From Tolumonas auensis DSM 9187 (GTDB lineage Bacteria; Pseudomonadota; Gammaproteobacteria; Enterobacterales; Aeromonadaceae): a DNA stretch of 64,000 bases. The notes beneath the pieces were generated by a model. The model saw only the letters and a list, made by a program, of their open reading frames with translations. It was not told the origin of the DNA and searched no databases. The DNA lies in NCBI RefSeq assembly GCF_000023065.1, contig NC_012691.1, positions 1,532,501-1,596,500 on the forward strand. The letters run 5' to 3'. The position numbers and the translations under genes are program-made. Below are positions 35,168 to 43,585 of this stretch, piece by piece (position 1 is the stretch's first letter; each line of letters begins with the position of its first letter).

Positions 35168-36463
35168 ATGAAACTAAATGTGCTCATCTTTTTATCGTTG
35201 TCAGTCTGGCTGTGGTCAGCGCAGGCCAGCGGAAGTTGCAGTAGTACCAATGTGCGTTATGCCAGTTCAAGTAACATCCTTTATATACAGACCGGCGGGG
35301 TTTGCGGGCTGGGTGAGATTTCCGCCTTCAGACCGAAACAACTGGTGAATCAGGGCAGTGGAGTCTATTTGCTTAAAACCAATCTGAAATTGACGGATGG
35401 GTCGGTTTTGCTGGTGGATGGTGATGACCTTGCTGCGCCAGTATCTGAACTCCGGCTATTGTCTAACAATACGGGTACAACAAATAGCGTGGTGAATATC
35501 ACCGCCGATTACGGGACAGTACAGATCAATAACACGAAAATCACCTCGTGGGATGAAGCTGTTCAAGGGCCGGATACAGAATATGGCACGTATAAACGCG
35601 CTTATATCAGAGTTCGGTCATCGACAGTGGATAAGCAATCCCGTATGGATATTTCCAACAGCGATATTGGGTATCTCGGTTATTACGCGTCTGAATCGTA
35701 TGGGCTGACGTGGAAGGTAACCGGTCCGTTAACTCAAGTCCGGGTGTTCGGTAATATTATTAATAGCCGTATTCATCATAACTACTTCGGTGTGTTCACC
35801 TATGGCGCGTACGGCATGATGATCAGTGATAATGAAGTCGATCACAATGTGAAGTATGGCCTTGATCCACATGATGATTCTGATTACCTCAGTATCATTG
35901 GCAATAGCGCTCATCACAATGGTAATCACGGCATTATCTGCTCACAGCGTTGTGACAATCTGGTGATCCGCGATAACAGCAGTTACAGCAATACCGGACA
36001 CGGCATCATGCTACATCGTTCGGTTGACTACACACTGGTGGAGAATAATCTGGTTTTTGATAATACAGATACGGGCATCGCATTATTTGAAAGTAACAAT
36101 AACGTGCTGAGGGGGAATATCGTGCAAGGTAATGTACGTGGGATCCGCCTGTCCGTTGGTTCATCAAATAATCAGATTGAAGGTAATATGATTTTTGGCA
36201 ATACGGGAAACAGCATATATACCTATCAGGGCTCAGATACACCTGCGCGGGCCGGTAATGATGGTATCAACCGGAATAATAACTGGTTCCAAAATACGGT
36301 GACCGCCAGTGGCAACTACGTTCTTAAATTGAATGCCACCGATCAGGATAGTTTCAGTGATAATGATTTTACTGGGAATCCAGACGCCAAATTTTCGGTA
36401 CAAGGCGCCACGAACACCAGTTATACCAATAATCTGCTGGATCCGGGCATGACGTTACCCTGA
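35168..36463 (+). CDS. Second secreted parallel beta-helix C5-epimerase-like protein
   Basis: A 431-residue protein with a signal peptide (MKLNVLIFLSLSVWLWSAQA) and a right-handed parallel beta-helix from about 150 to 400. Its repeats have the form NxIxxNxxxGI, and the epimerase active-site motif is present as KYGLDPHDDSDY (DPHD at 233-236), in the same context as in AlgG. It lacks the long AlgG N-terminal region. It has a cysteine-containing N-terminal domain (about 20-60) of unknown type. The likely role is further mannuronate epimerisation, possibly outside the cell; a polysaccharide lyase cannot be excluded from the fold alone. GGAG precedes the ATG at 35168; a strong terminator follows, so it is probably the last gene of the operon. 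Confidence 0.8.
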   Translation: MKLNVLIFLSLSVWLWSAQASGSCSSTNVRYASSSNILYIQTGGVCGLGEISAFRPKQLVNQGSGVYLLKTNLKLTDGSVLLVDGDDLAAPVSELRLLSNNTGTTNSVVNITADYGTVQINNTKITSWDEAVQGPDTEYGTYKRAYIRVRSSTVDKQSRMDISNSDIGYLGYYASESYGLTWKVTGPLTQVRVFGNIINSRIHHNYFGVFTYGAYGMMISDNEVDHNVKYGLDPHDDSDYLSIIGNSAHHNGNHGIICSQRCDNLVIRDNSSYSNTGHGIMLHRSVDYTLVENNLVFDNTDTGIALFESNNNVLRGNIVQGNVRGIRLSVGSSNNQIEGNMIFGNTGNSIYTYQGSDTPARAGNDGINRNNNWFQNTVTASGNYVLKLNATDQDSFSDNDFTGNPDAKFSVQGATNTSYTNNLLDPGMTLP

Positions 36464-36492
36464 GACAAACTGACTGAAAAAAGCGTAAACGA

Positions 36493-36522
36493 AAAAGGCC
36501 ACCTGAATTCAGGTGGCCTTTT
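36493..36522. terminator. Bidirectional terminator at the end of the alginate operon
   Basis: A perfect 30-bp palindrome centred on GAATTC (36505-36510), with AAAA and TTTT at its ends. It separates the alginate operon from the convergent tRNA-fMet gene and can stop transcription from both sides. Confidence 0.9.
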
Positions 36523-36527
36523 AAATT

Positions 36528-36604
<77 letters not shown>

Positions 36605-36616
36605 TCAATGGAGCGC

Positions 36617-36645
36617 ATAATAGTGATCCGAATCACGTATGGCAA
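36617..36645 (-). promoter_or_regulatory. Promoter of tRNA-fMet with stringent-type discriminator
   Basis: On the minus strand: -35 TTGCCA (36645-36640), 17-bp spacer, -10 TATTAT (36622-36617), followed by a G+C-rich discriminator GCGCTCC typical of growth-rate-controlled stable RNA promoters. The transcript would start only a few bases before the mature 5' end. Confidence 0.75.
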
Positions 36646-36793
36646 GAGGTATTTCGATATTAATTATCAATTGCTCAATAAGTTAGCAATTCGCTCTAAA
36701 TTCAGACATGCAGTAACTTACCCTCAATTCATATCTGTTTTATCAATTCACAGCTATAATGCACGTTTATTTGTTCCAATGAATTAGAGACGA

Positions 36794-38932
36794 ATGGCTG
36801 ACTTTTTTGCAACATGCCCGAAAGGGTTAGAATCTATACTGGCTGCTGAATTATCCCGATTTGGCGCATCTGACGTTAGAGAAACGGTAGCAGGTGTCGC
36901 ATTTAGTGGTGAACTTGAGGTGGCATACCGGGCATGTTTGTGGAGTCGCTTCGCTTCCCGTATCGCACTGGAGTTAACCTCTTTTTCTGCCGATACCGAT
37001 CTGGATCTTTATCTCGGCTGTTTTAACGTGCAGTGGGAAACGCATTTCTCTGTTGATCAATCCTTTGCCGTCGATTTCTCCGGCACCTCCAAAGCCATCA
37101 ATAACACGCAATACGGCGCCTTGAAAGTCAAAGATGCGATTGTGGATCGTTTTACCAAGCGCAGCGGTATCCGGCCTTCCGTGGATAAAAAAATACCGGA
37201 TGCACGCGTGATGGTGCACTGGAAAAAAGATACCGTGACTGTTTCTCTCGACTTGTCCGGCCCGGCGCTGCATCAGCGTGGCTACCGTGATGAAACCGGT
37301 GAAGCACCACTGAAAGAGAATCTGGCCGCCGCTGTTTTAGCGCGTAGTGGCTGGCAGAATGAACCGCTGTTAGATCCGATGTGCGGTTCAGGAACTCTGT
37401 TGATCGAAGCTGCCATGCAGCTTTGCGATATGGCACCGGGTTTGTTGCGTCGTCGTTTCGGCTTTGAAAGCTGGTTACAGCATCAGCCGGAAGTCTGGCA
37501 GCCGATCATTGCCGAAGCCTCTGTGCGTGCGAAACGCGGACATAAAGAAGCCCTGCTGCAGCCAGATCGTTTTGTCGGTTTTGATGTTGATAGCCGTGTA
37601 TTACAGCGCGCTAAAGCAAATGCGAACCGCGCTGGCGTTGGCGATCTGATCCGTTTTGAACAATCAGATGTGATGCAATTGCACAACCCATGGCCGGGCA
37701 GTAAAGGCTTTTTAGTCAGTAACCCACCGTATGGTGAACGTCTGGGTGAATTCCCTGAACTGCTGAAGTTATATCAAAGTTTAGGCAGCGCATTGCGTAC
37801 CGAGTTTCAGGGCTGGCGCGTGACAATTTTATCCGCATCACCGGAACTATTGAGCTGTCTGCGTCTGCGCGCAGAAAAACAATACCGTCTATTTAATGGC
37901 GCGTTGGAATGTCAGCTACGTAATTATCAAATTGCTGATAACTCTGTCGCATCACAGAAAACGGTGGCGGAAGATTTTGCTAACCGTCTGCGCAAAAATA
38001 TCAAAACGTTGGATAAATGGGCTCAGCAGGAAGGTCTTGATGCTTATCGTATCTACGATGCTGATTTGCCCGATTATAATGTGGCGATCGACCGTTACAC
38101 CAACCATCTGATTATTCAGGAATATGCACCGCCGAAAACTATTCCGGAGCATGTTGCGCGTCAGCGTATTCTCGATTTGATGCAGGCGGCTATCGAAGTC
38201 ACCGGCGTGCCGGGTAAAAATGTGATCTTGAAAGTCCGTGAACGCCAGAAAGGTGAATCGCAATATCAGAAACTGAATGCCGAAGGGCAGTTGCTTGAAG
38301 TGAAAGAGTACAATGCGAAGTTTTTGGTCAACCTGCGTGATTATCTGGATACCGGTCTGTTCCTGGATCACCGTTATACCCGTCGTATGTTAGGGCAACT
38401 GGCCAAAGGAAAGGATTTCCTCAATCTGTTCTCTTATACCGGAACTGCCACAGTGCATGCAGCACTCGGCGGCGCACGTACCACCACGACCGTGGATATG
38501 TCTCGTACCTATCTGAACTGGGCGCGCGATAACATGCGGCACAATGGCTTAACGAGTTGGCAGCATAAGTTTGAACAGGCTGATTGTCTCGACTGGTTAC
38601 GCCATTGCGAACAGACCTTTGATCTGATCTTTATCGATCCGCCGACGTTCTCGAACTCCAAGCGTATGGACGATACGTTCGATGTTCAGCGCGATCATAT
38701 TGATGTTATGGCGATGCTGAAGAAAATTCTGAACCCAGACGGCTTGATTGTTTTCTCGAATAACAAACGTCAGTTCAAAATGGATTTTAATGGTCTCGCT
38801 GAGTTGGGTTTAGTCGCTGAAAATATCAGTGCTAAAACCTTGCCGAAAGATTTTGCGCGGAATCCGCATATTCATAACAGCTGGCTGATCCGTCATGCAC
38901 CAAAGACTGACGTATCGCAGGAGCAGGCATAA
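36794..38932 (+). CDS. rlmL: Bifunctional 23S rRNA methyltransferase RlmKL
   Basis: A 712-residue fusion that methylates G2445 (N2, RlmL part) and G2069 (N7, RlmK part) of 23S rRNA. The N-terminal THUMP domain (about 45-155) is followed by the RlmL methyltransferase, with LLDPMCGSGTLLIEAA and the catalytic NPPYGERL, and then the RlmK methyltransferase, with LNLFSYTGTATVHAALGGA and FIDPPTFSNSKRM. Length and order match E. coli RlmKL. The ATP-binding protein gene uup follows five bases after the stop, as in E. coli. Confidence 0.96.
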   Translation: MADFFATCPKGLESILAAELSRFGASDVRETVAGVAFSGELEVAYRACLWSRFASRIALELTSFSADTDLDLYLGCFNVQWETHFSVDQSFAVDFSGTSKAINNTQYGALKVKDAIVDRFTKRSGIRPSVDKKIPDARVMVHWKKDTVTVSLDLSGPALHQRGYRDETGEAPLKENLAAAVLARSGWQNEPLLDPMCGSGTLLIEAAMQLCDMAPGLLRRRFGFESWLQHQPEVWQPIIAEASVRAKRGHKEALLQPDRFVGFDVDSRVLQRAKANANRAGVGDLIRFEQSDVMQLHNPWPGSKGFLVSNPPYGERLGEFPELLKLYQSLGSALRTEFQGWRVTILSASPELLSCLRLRAEKQYRLFNGALECQLRNYQIADNSVASQKTVAEDFANRLRKNIKTLDKWAQQEGLDAYRIYDADLPDYNVAIDRYTNHLIIQEYAPPKTIPEHVARQRILDLMQAAIEVTGVPGKNVILKVRERQKGESQYQKLNAEGQLLEVKEYNAKFLVNLRDYLDTGLFLDHRYTRRMLGQLAKGKDFLNLFSYTGTATVHAALGGARTTTTVDMSRTYLNWARDNMRHNGLTSWQHKFEQADCLDWLRHCEQTFDLIFIDPPTFSNSKRMDDTFDVQRDHIDVMAMLKKILNPDGLIVFSNNKRQFKMDFNGLAELGLVAENISAKTLPKDFARNPHIHNSWLIRHAPKTDVSQEQA

Positions 38933-38937
38933 CCGTT

Positions 38938-40860
38938 ATGGCTATTTTTTCTATTCAACAGGGTTATCTCTCATACAGCGCAGCGCCGTTACTCGATCAT
39001 GTAGAGCTACACATTGAGTCTGGCGAGCGTCTGTGTCTGGTTGGCCGTAATGGCGCGGGTAAATCCACACTGATGAAAGTGATCAGTGGTGAGGTTTTGC
39101 TGGATGACGGCTCGATAACTCATTTGCAGGATCTGAAAATTGCCCGTTTAGAGCAGGACCCGCCACAAACAGAATCTGCCACCGTCTATGACTATGTGGC
39201 TGATGGTGTGGCTGAACTGGGCAAGATCCTGGCCGATTATCACCACCAACTCACGCTATTGGCTGATCACCATGATGACGATCGCGTCATGCGCCGTCTG
39301 AGCGAATTGCAAGAGCAGCTCGATCAGCAACAAGGCTGGCAATTCGATACCCGCATCAGTCAGATCCTCAGCCTGTTATCACTGACGGCCGATACATCTC
39401 TGGCTGATTTATCCGGTGGCTGGTTGCGTAAGGTCGCATTAGCCCGTGCGCTGGTTAATGAGCCTGATTTATTGCTGCTTGATGAACCAACCAACCATCT
39501 GGATATCGACTCTATCGCCTGGCTGGAAGATTTTTTACGTCAATACAAAGGCGCTATTGTTTTTATCAGTCATGACCGTGAATTTATCCAACGCATGGCA
39601 ACCCGTATTGTCGATCTGGATCGGGGCGTATTAACCTCCTGGCCGGGAAACTACGATGCCTATCTGGCAGGCAAAGAAGAGTGGTTGCGGGTTGAAGAGC
39701 TGAAAAATGCCCAGTTTGATAAAAAACTGGCGCAGGAAGAAGTCTGGATCCGACAAGGCGTTAAAGCGCGTCGTACCCGTAATGAAGGCCGTGTCCGGGC
39801 ACTGAAAGCATTGCGTATGGAACGTGGCGATCGACGCGAAAAAGTCGGTACCTCTAAAATTCAGCTGGATGAAGCGGTTCGTTCCGGGAAAATTATCTTT
39901 GAAGGCGAGGGCGTCAATTACAGTATCGAAGGGAAATCCCTGATCCGTAATTTTGACTTCCGCGTGATGCGTGGCGATAAGATTGCACTGATTGGTCCTA
40001 ATGGCTGCGGTAAAACAACGCTCATTAAATTATTGCTGGGCGATCTTCAGCCGGATAGTGGCACTTTGTATTGTGGCACCAAGCTGGAAGTTGCTTATTT
40101 TGACCAGTATCGGCAGCAGCTTGATCCGGAAAAGACAGTCATGGATAACGTGGCAGATGGCCGTCAGGAAGTCGATTTCGCGGGTCGTCGCCGACATATA
40201 CTAGGTTATCTGCAGGATTTCCTGTTCGAACCGAAACGGGCGATGACACCTGTCAAAGCACTTTCCGGCGGTGAAAAGAATCGTTTATTGCTGGCTAAGC
40301 TTTTTCTGAAGCCATGTAACCTGCTGATTCTCGACGAACCAACCAACGATCTGGATATTGAAACACTGGAATTACTGGAAGAGTTACTGGCGGAATATCA
40401 GGGCACACTGTTGCTGGTCAGTCATGATCGACGCTTCATTGATAATACCGTGACACACAGCTGGTTGTTTGAAGGCGATGGCCGGATCACGCCTTATGTC
40501 GGTGGTTTTGCCGATGTTATGGCTACTCGTCAGCAACAGTCAGCAAAAATAGTTGCATCGGCGCCAGTAACAAAAAGTACGCCTGATGCGCGTGATAAAG
40601 AAGAAAAACCAGCAATACCGAAAAAAACTCGTAAACTTTCGTATAAGTTGCAGTCAGAACTGGACGGACTACCGGCTCAACTGGAACAATTAGAAGCGAA
40701 GATCGACTCGATACAATCTCAGATCAATCAACCTGACTTTTTCAGTTTGCCGGTAGAGCGCACCAAAGAAATTTTAGATGCCCTGCAACAAGCTGAATTG
40801 AATTTGGAACAGGCTTTCGCCCGCTGGGAAGAGCTGGAAGCGATGAAGAACGAGGAATAG
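38938..40860 (+). CDS. uup: ABC-F family ATPase Uup
   Basis: A 640-residue soluble protein with two ABC ATPase domains and no membrane segments. Walker A motifs are GRNGAGKST and GPNGCGKTT; signature motifs are LSGGWLRK and LSGGEKNR; Walker B are LLLLDEPTNHLD and LLILDEPTNDLD. The inter-domain linker is the basic arm of ABC-F proteins. The C-terminal about 80 residues form a coiled coil (QLEQLEAKIDSIQSQ), the DNA/ribosome-binding tail characteristic of Uup. Uup affects transposon precise excision and ribosome function. Probably co-transcribed with rlmL and the DUF3466 gene. Confidence 0.94.
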   Translation: MAIFSIQQGYLSYSAAPLLDHVELHIESGERLCLVGRNGAGKSTLMKVISGEVLLDDGSITHLQDLKIARLEQDPPQTESATVYDYVADGVAELGKILADYHHQLTLLADHHDDDRVMRRLSELQEQLDQQQGWQFDTRISQILSLLSLTADTSLADLSGGWLRKVALARALVNEPDLLLLDEPTNHLDIDSIAWLEDFLRQYKGAIVFISHDREFIQRMATRIVDLDRGVLTSWPGNYDAYLAGKEEWLRVEELKNAQFDKKLAQEEVWIRQGVKARRTRNEGRVRALKALRMERGDRREKVGTSKIQLDEAVRSGKIIFEGEGVNYSIEGKSLIRNFDFRVMRGDKIALIGPNGCGKTTLIKLLLGDLQPDSGTLYCGTKLEVAYFDQYRQQLDPEKTVMDNVADGRQEVDFAGRRRHILGYLQDFLFEPKRAMTPVKALSGGEKNRLLLAKLFLKPCNLLILDEPTNDLDIETLELLEELLAEYQGTLLLVSHDRRFIDNTVTHSWLFEGDGRITPYVGGFADVMATRQQQSAKIVASAPVTKSTPDARDKEEKPAIPKKTRKLSYKLQSELDGLPAQLEQLEAKIDSIQSQINQPDFFSLPVERTKEILDALQQAELNLEQAFARWEELEAMKNEE

Positions 40861-40866
40861 TGTCTA

Positions 40867-42579
40867 ATGAAAATGAACCGAATTGCAGCTTTGCTGCCTT
40901 TGTTGCTGGCTGGCGCGGTTTCAGCTGCGCAGAGTCCTTTTTATACGATTACAGAAGTCGCGACTTCTGCTGACAGAGGCGATGCTAATTTTGGTCCCTG
41001 GGCATTAAGTATCTCCGGTGATGGTTCAACTGTTGCGACGTTAGCGGTTACCAGTAACTGGTATTCCTATTTCCGTATGGTACCAACAGGTATGGATCTG
41101 GCACACCGCTTCAGATATGAAAGTGGATGTGATGGTATTTTATCTTCTGCAACGTGTGATGCGTATTTAGATAACAGTAACACTGCATCTCAATGGTTTG
41201 CTGATTTAAACAGTAATGCTGATCAAACTTATAATGTGATCGCTAGTGGTGTCTCATCAGGAACTATCACAACTGATACCATCGCTGAATCAGATGGCAT
41301 TGTTACCCGTTATGGCCGTGATGCCAGTGAAGTGACCTCTGTTGGCTATGTCTCACTCTCCGAACATAGAAGAAAAGCGGTCGCTACTGTTGCCGATACA
41401 TCAGTGGATGTAACGAATGGCACGGATTACGCTTTTGCTTCCGCGTATGACATTATTCCGGTCGGTACTAATTATCTGGTGCTGGGTTCTGCCGGAAACA
41501 TAAAGAGTACGGCCTATAACTACTGCTACAGTAACGCAAGTATTGAAGATTACAGTCAATATTGCCCTGGTTATGAAACGCAGGCGGCATTCTGGCTGGT
41601 GAACTCTGCCGGTGTTACGGCTACACAACGTGCAGCGTCCTACAATACATCAGAATCAACAGATTATCCTTACACCGCCAGCGCGATGAAGGTGGCGTAT
41701 GTTGATGGAAGTTATGTTGCGGTAGGTTATTCAGCGACAGAAGGCTACAACTCTCAACCGAAGAATCTGGCCACTTTCTGGAATTTAGGGGCGCTGAGTT
41801 CAACCGGAACATTGCCTTCAGGGTTAACTTCTACAGCAATCTTCGCTGATTCGGGCGATAACCCGGGTACTGATGACGATGACACGATTGATAACAGCTG
41901 GGCTGTTGACATCAACGAAGATGGTTACATCGTTGGTAACCGTGTGTACCGCAGACTGGTCAGCCGTAATTACCCAACGCAGATGTTTGTTGCCAGATAC
42001 AGCGCCGGCGCTATTACATCTACATCGATCCCTGTTTCGACCGATGGCGTTAACTCCGAAGCAGCAGCCCTGAACAATAGCAACCAAGTTGTTGGCTGGA
42101 CGGATGAACGCAGTGTCACGACTCAGCCGGTTTATGGCTCGGTACCGCGTCTGCAGGAAGCGTTCCTGTATAACATCACTTCAGGTAGTCGTTATGCAAT
42201 TAACGATCTGATTTGTGGTCTTGATGATGCGGGAGCAAAAACCTGTACCCAGAACGGCAAATACTATTACATCGAATATGCGAATGACATTCTGGATGAC
42301 GGCACCATTCTGGCGTCTGCGCGTCGCTATGACAGTTATGACGACTGGTCAGCCTTGAGCAATGGTACCAATGTTGTAATTAAGCTGGCTGCGAACTATT
42401 CATTCAGTAATGGTGATGTTCCATCTGGTTATGTAGTGGATAATCAGTTGCCAGTATTTGACTACGGTGCAAGCAGCGGTAGCAGTGGTGGTGGTAGTTT
42501 CGGCTTCTTTGGTTTGATCGCTATGGCAGGTGCTGCGCTGGCTGGTCAATATCGCCGTTTCGTAAAGAAAGAGTCATGA
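40867..42579 (+). CDS. DUF3466 exported protein with GlyGly-CTERM anchor
   Basis: A 570-residue exported protein with a signal peptide (MKMNRIAALLPLLLAGAVSAA) and a Thr/Ser/Asn-rich mature part containing HAF-like repeats such as WAVDINEDGYIVGNRV and AAALNNSNQVVGWTDE. The C-terminus is SSGGGSFGFFGLIAMAGAAL followed by a basic tail: a Gly-rich linker, a hydrophobic helix and Arg/Lys, the GlyGly-CTERM sorting signal recognised by rhombosortase and associated with type II secretion. The family (DUF3466) is typical of Vibrio, Shewanella and Aeromonas at this position before rmf. Function unknown. Confidence 0.85.
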   Translation: MKMNRIAALLPLLLAGAVSAAQSPFYTITEVATSADRGDANFGPWALSISGDGSTVATLAVTSNWYSYFRMVPTGMDLAHRFRYESGCDGILSSATCDAYLDNSNTASQWFADLNSNADQTYNVIASGVSSGTITTDTIAESDGIVTRYGRDASEVTSVGYVSLSEHRRKAVATVADTSVDVTNGTDYAFASAYDIIPVGTNYLVLGSAGNIKSTAYNYCYSNASIEDYSQYCPGYETQAAFWLVNSAGVTATQRAASYNTSESTDYPYTASAMKVAYVDGSYVAVGYSATEGYNSQPKNLATFWNLGALSSTGTLPSGLTSTAIFADSGDNPGTDDDDTIDNSWAVDINEDGYIVGNRVYRRLVSRNYPTQMFVARYSAGAITSTSIPVSTDGVNSEAAALNNSNQVVGWTDERSVTTQPVYGSVPRLQEAFLYNITSGSRYAINDLICGLDDAGAKTCTQNGKYYYIEYANDILDDGTILASARRYDSYDDWSALSNGTNVVIKLAANYSFSNGDVPSGYVVDNQLPVFDYGASSGSSGGGSFGFFGLIAMAGAALAGQYRRFVKKES

Positions 42580-42637
42580 TTCCGTCACAGTATCATGATG
42601 AAATTGGGTTTCAGCACAAAAAACTAACGATTTTCTA

Positions 42638-42666
42638 TTGATCTTAGTGCCCTGATCCGATATCAA
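42638..42666 (+). promoter_or_regulatory. Candidate rmf promoter
   Basis: -35 TTGATC at 42638-42643 and -10 TATCAA at 42661-42666 with a 17-bp spacer. The start would fall near 42672, within the left arm of the hairpin described next. Confidence 0.45.
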
Positions 42667-42668
42667 TT

Positions 42669-42703
42669 AAGACGACAGAGATACAGAGGCTGTCGTCTTT
42701 TTT
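42669..42703 (+). terminator. Terminator-like hairpin between the DUF3466 gene and rmf
   Basis: AAGACGACAG (42669-42678) pairs with CTGTCGTCTT (42690-42699) around an 11-base loop, followed by TTTT. It can terminate the rlmL-uup-DUF3466 operon. It ends only 26 bases before the rmf start codon, so a promoter for rmf must lie upstream of, or within, this hairpin. Confidence 0.75.
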
Positions 42704-42729
42704 CATTGTGGAAAAGAGGGTTAATAAGT

Positions 42730-42906
42730 ATGAAGAGACAGAAAAGAGATCGTTTAGAAAGAGCGCGTACTAAAGGGTACCAGGCTGGCTTGGCTGGGCG
42801 TTCTAAAGAGCTCTGTCCTTATCAATGCATAGATGCAAGAGGCTATTGGCTGGGTGGCTGGCGAGATGCGGTAGATGAACGCTCTCAGGGATATATGGTT
42901 AATTAA
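42730..42906 (+). CDS. rmf: Ribosome modulation factor
   Basis: A 58-residue basic protein that dimerises 70S ribosomes into inactive 100S particles in stationary phase. The sequence is typical of the family: MKRQKRDRLERARTKGYQAG at the start, then CPYQCIDARGYWLGGWRDA. The ATG at 42730 is preferred over an in-frame one 24 bases earlier, giving the family N-terminus; GAGG lies about 10 bases upstream. The gene order rmf-fabA-lonH matches E. coli, although fabA is on the opposite strand. Confidence 0.95.
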   Translation: MKRQKRDRLERARTKGYQAGLAGRSKELCPYQCIDARGYWLGGWRDAVDERSQGYMVN

Positions 42907-42920
42907 TCACAAATTCATGT

Positions 42921-42947
42921 AAAAAGGCTCACACTGTGAGCCTTTTT
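42921..42947. terminator. Bidirectional terminator between rmf and fabA
   Basis: AAAAAGGCTCAC and GTGAGCCTTTTT form a 12-bp stem with a 3-base loop, including A and T runs, so it can serve both convergent genes. Confidence 0.9.
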
Positions 42948-42970
42948 ACTTTGGGTCATATCTGAAAAAA

Positions 42971-43516
42971 TCAGAACGATGACGTGTCCTGGAACAGACC
43001 CACTTTCAGATCAGTTGCCGAGTAAATCGGACGGCCGTCAACTTCAACCACACCATCAGCAATACCCATGATCAGTTTACGCATGATGACGCGTTTCATC
43101 TGGATTTTATAAGTTACTTTCTTCGCTGTTGGCAGGATCTGGCCAGTGAATTTCACTTCACCAACGCCTAATGCACGGCCTTTACCCGGGCCACCTTTCC
43201 AGCCAAGGAAGAAACCAACCAGCTGCCACATTGCATCCAGACCCAGACAGCCAGGCATAACCGGATCACCTGGGAAATGGCAATCAAAGAACCATAAATT
43301 GGATGCGATATCCAGCTCGGCAATAATCTCGCCTTTTCCGAATGCACCGTCAGTGTCAGTGATTTTAGCAATGCGATCCATCATCAGCATATTAGGTGCT
43401 GGTAATTGGCTGTTGCCTTCACCAAACAACTCACCACGGCTACAAGCCAGCAGGTCTTCTTTAGTGAAACTGTTACGACCCTGATCGCACAGGGATACTT
43501 TAGGAGTATTGGTCAT
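42971..43516 (-). CDS. fabA: 3-hydroxydecanoyl-ACP dehydratase/isomerase
   Basis: Dehydrates 3-hydroxyacyl-ACP and isomerises trans-2- to cis-3-decenoyl-ACP, the branch point for anaerobic unsaturated fatty acid synthesis. The protein shows [21 protein letters not shown], the catalytic His and Asp in [25 protein letters not shown], and the end [12 protein letters not shown] give the ATG at 43516 (181 residues); an in-frame GTG at 43528 has AAGGA 10 bases upstream and is an equally good or better start, and a TTG at 43537 is also open. The extra N-terminal residues compared with E. coli (172) remain uncertain. Confidence 0.95.
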   Translation of the reverse strand: MTNTPKVSLCDQGRNSFTKEDLLACSRGELFGEGNSQLPAPNMLMMDRIAKITDTDGAFGKGEIIAELDIASNLWFFDCHFPGDPVMPGCLGLDAMWQLVGFFLGWKGGPGKGRALGVGEVKFTGQILPTAKKVTYKIQMKRVIMRKLIMGIADGVVEVDGRPIYSATDLKVGLFQDTSSF

Positions 43517-43585
43517 TTCTGCTGACACGCTTATCAAATCCTTATAGTCAATTTTGAACTGGAGAATCTACCCAACATACCGCTA

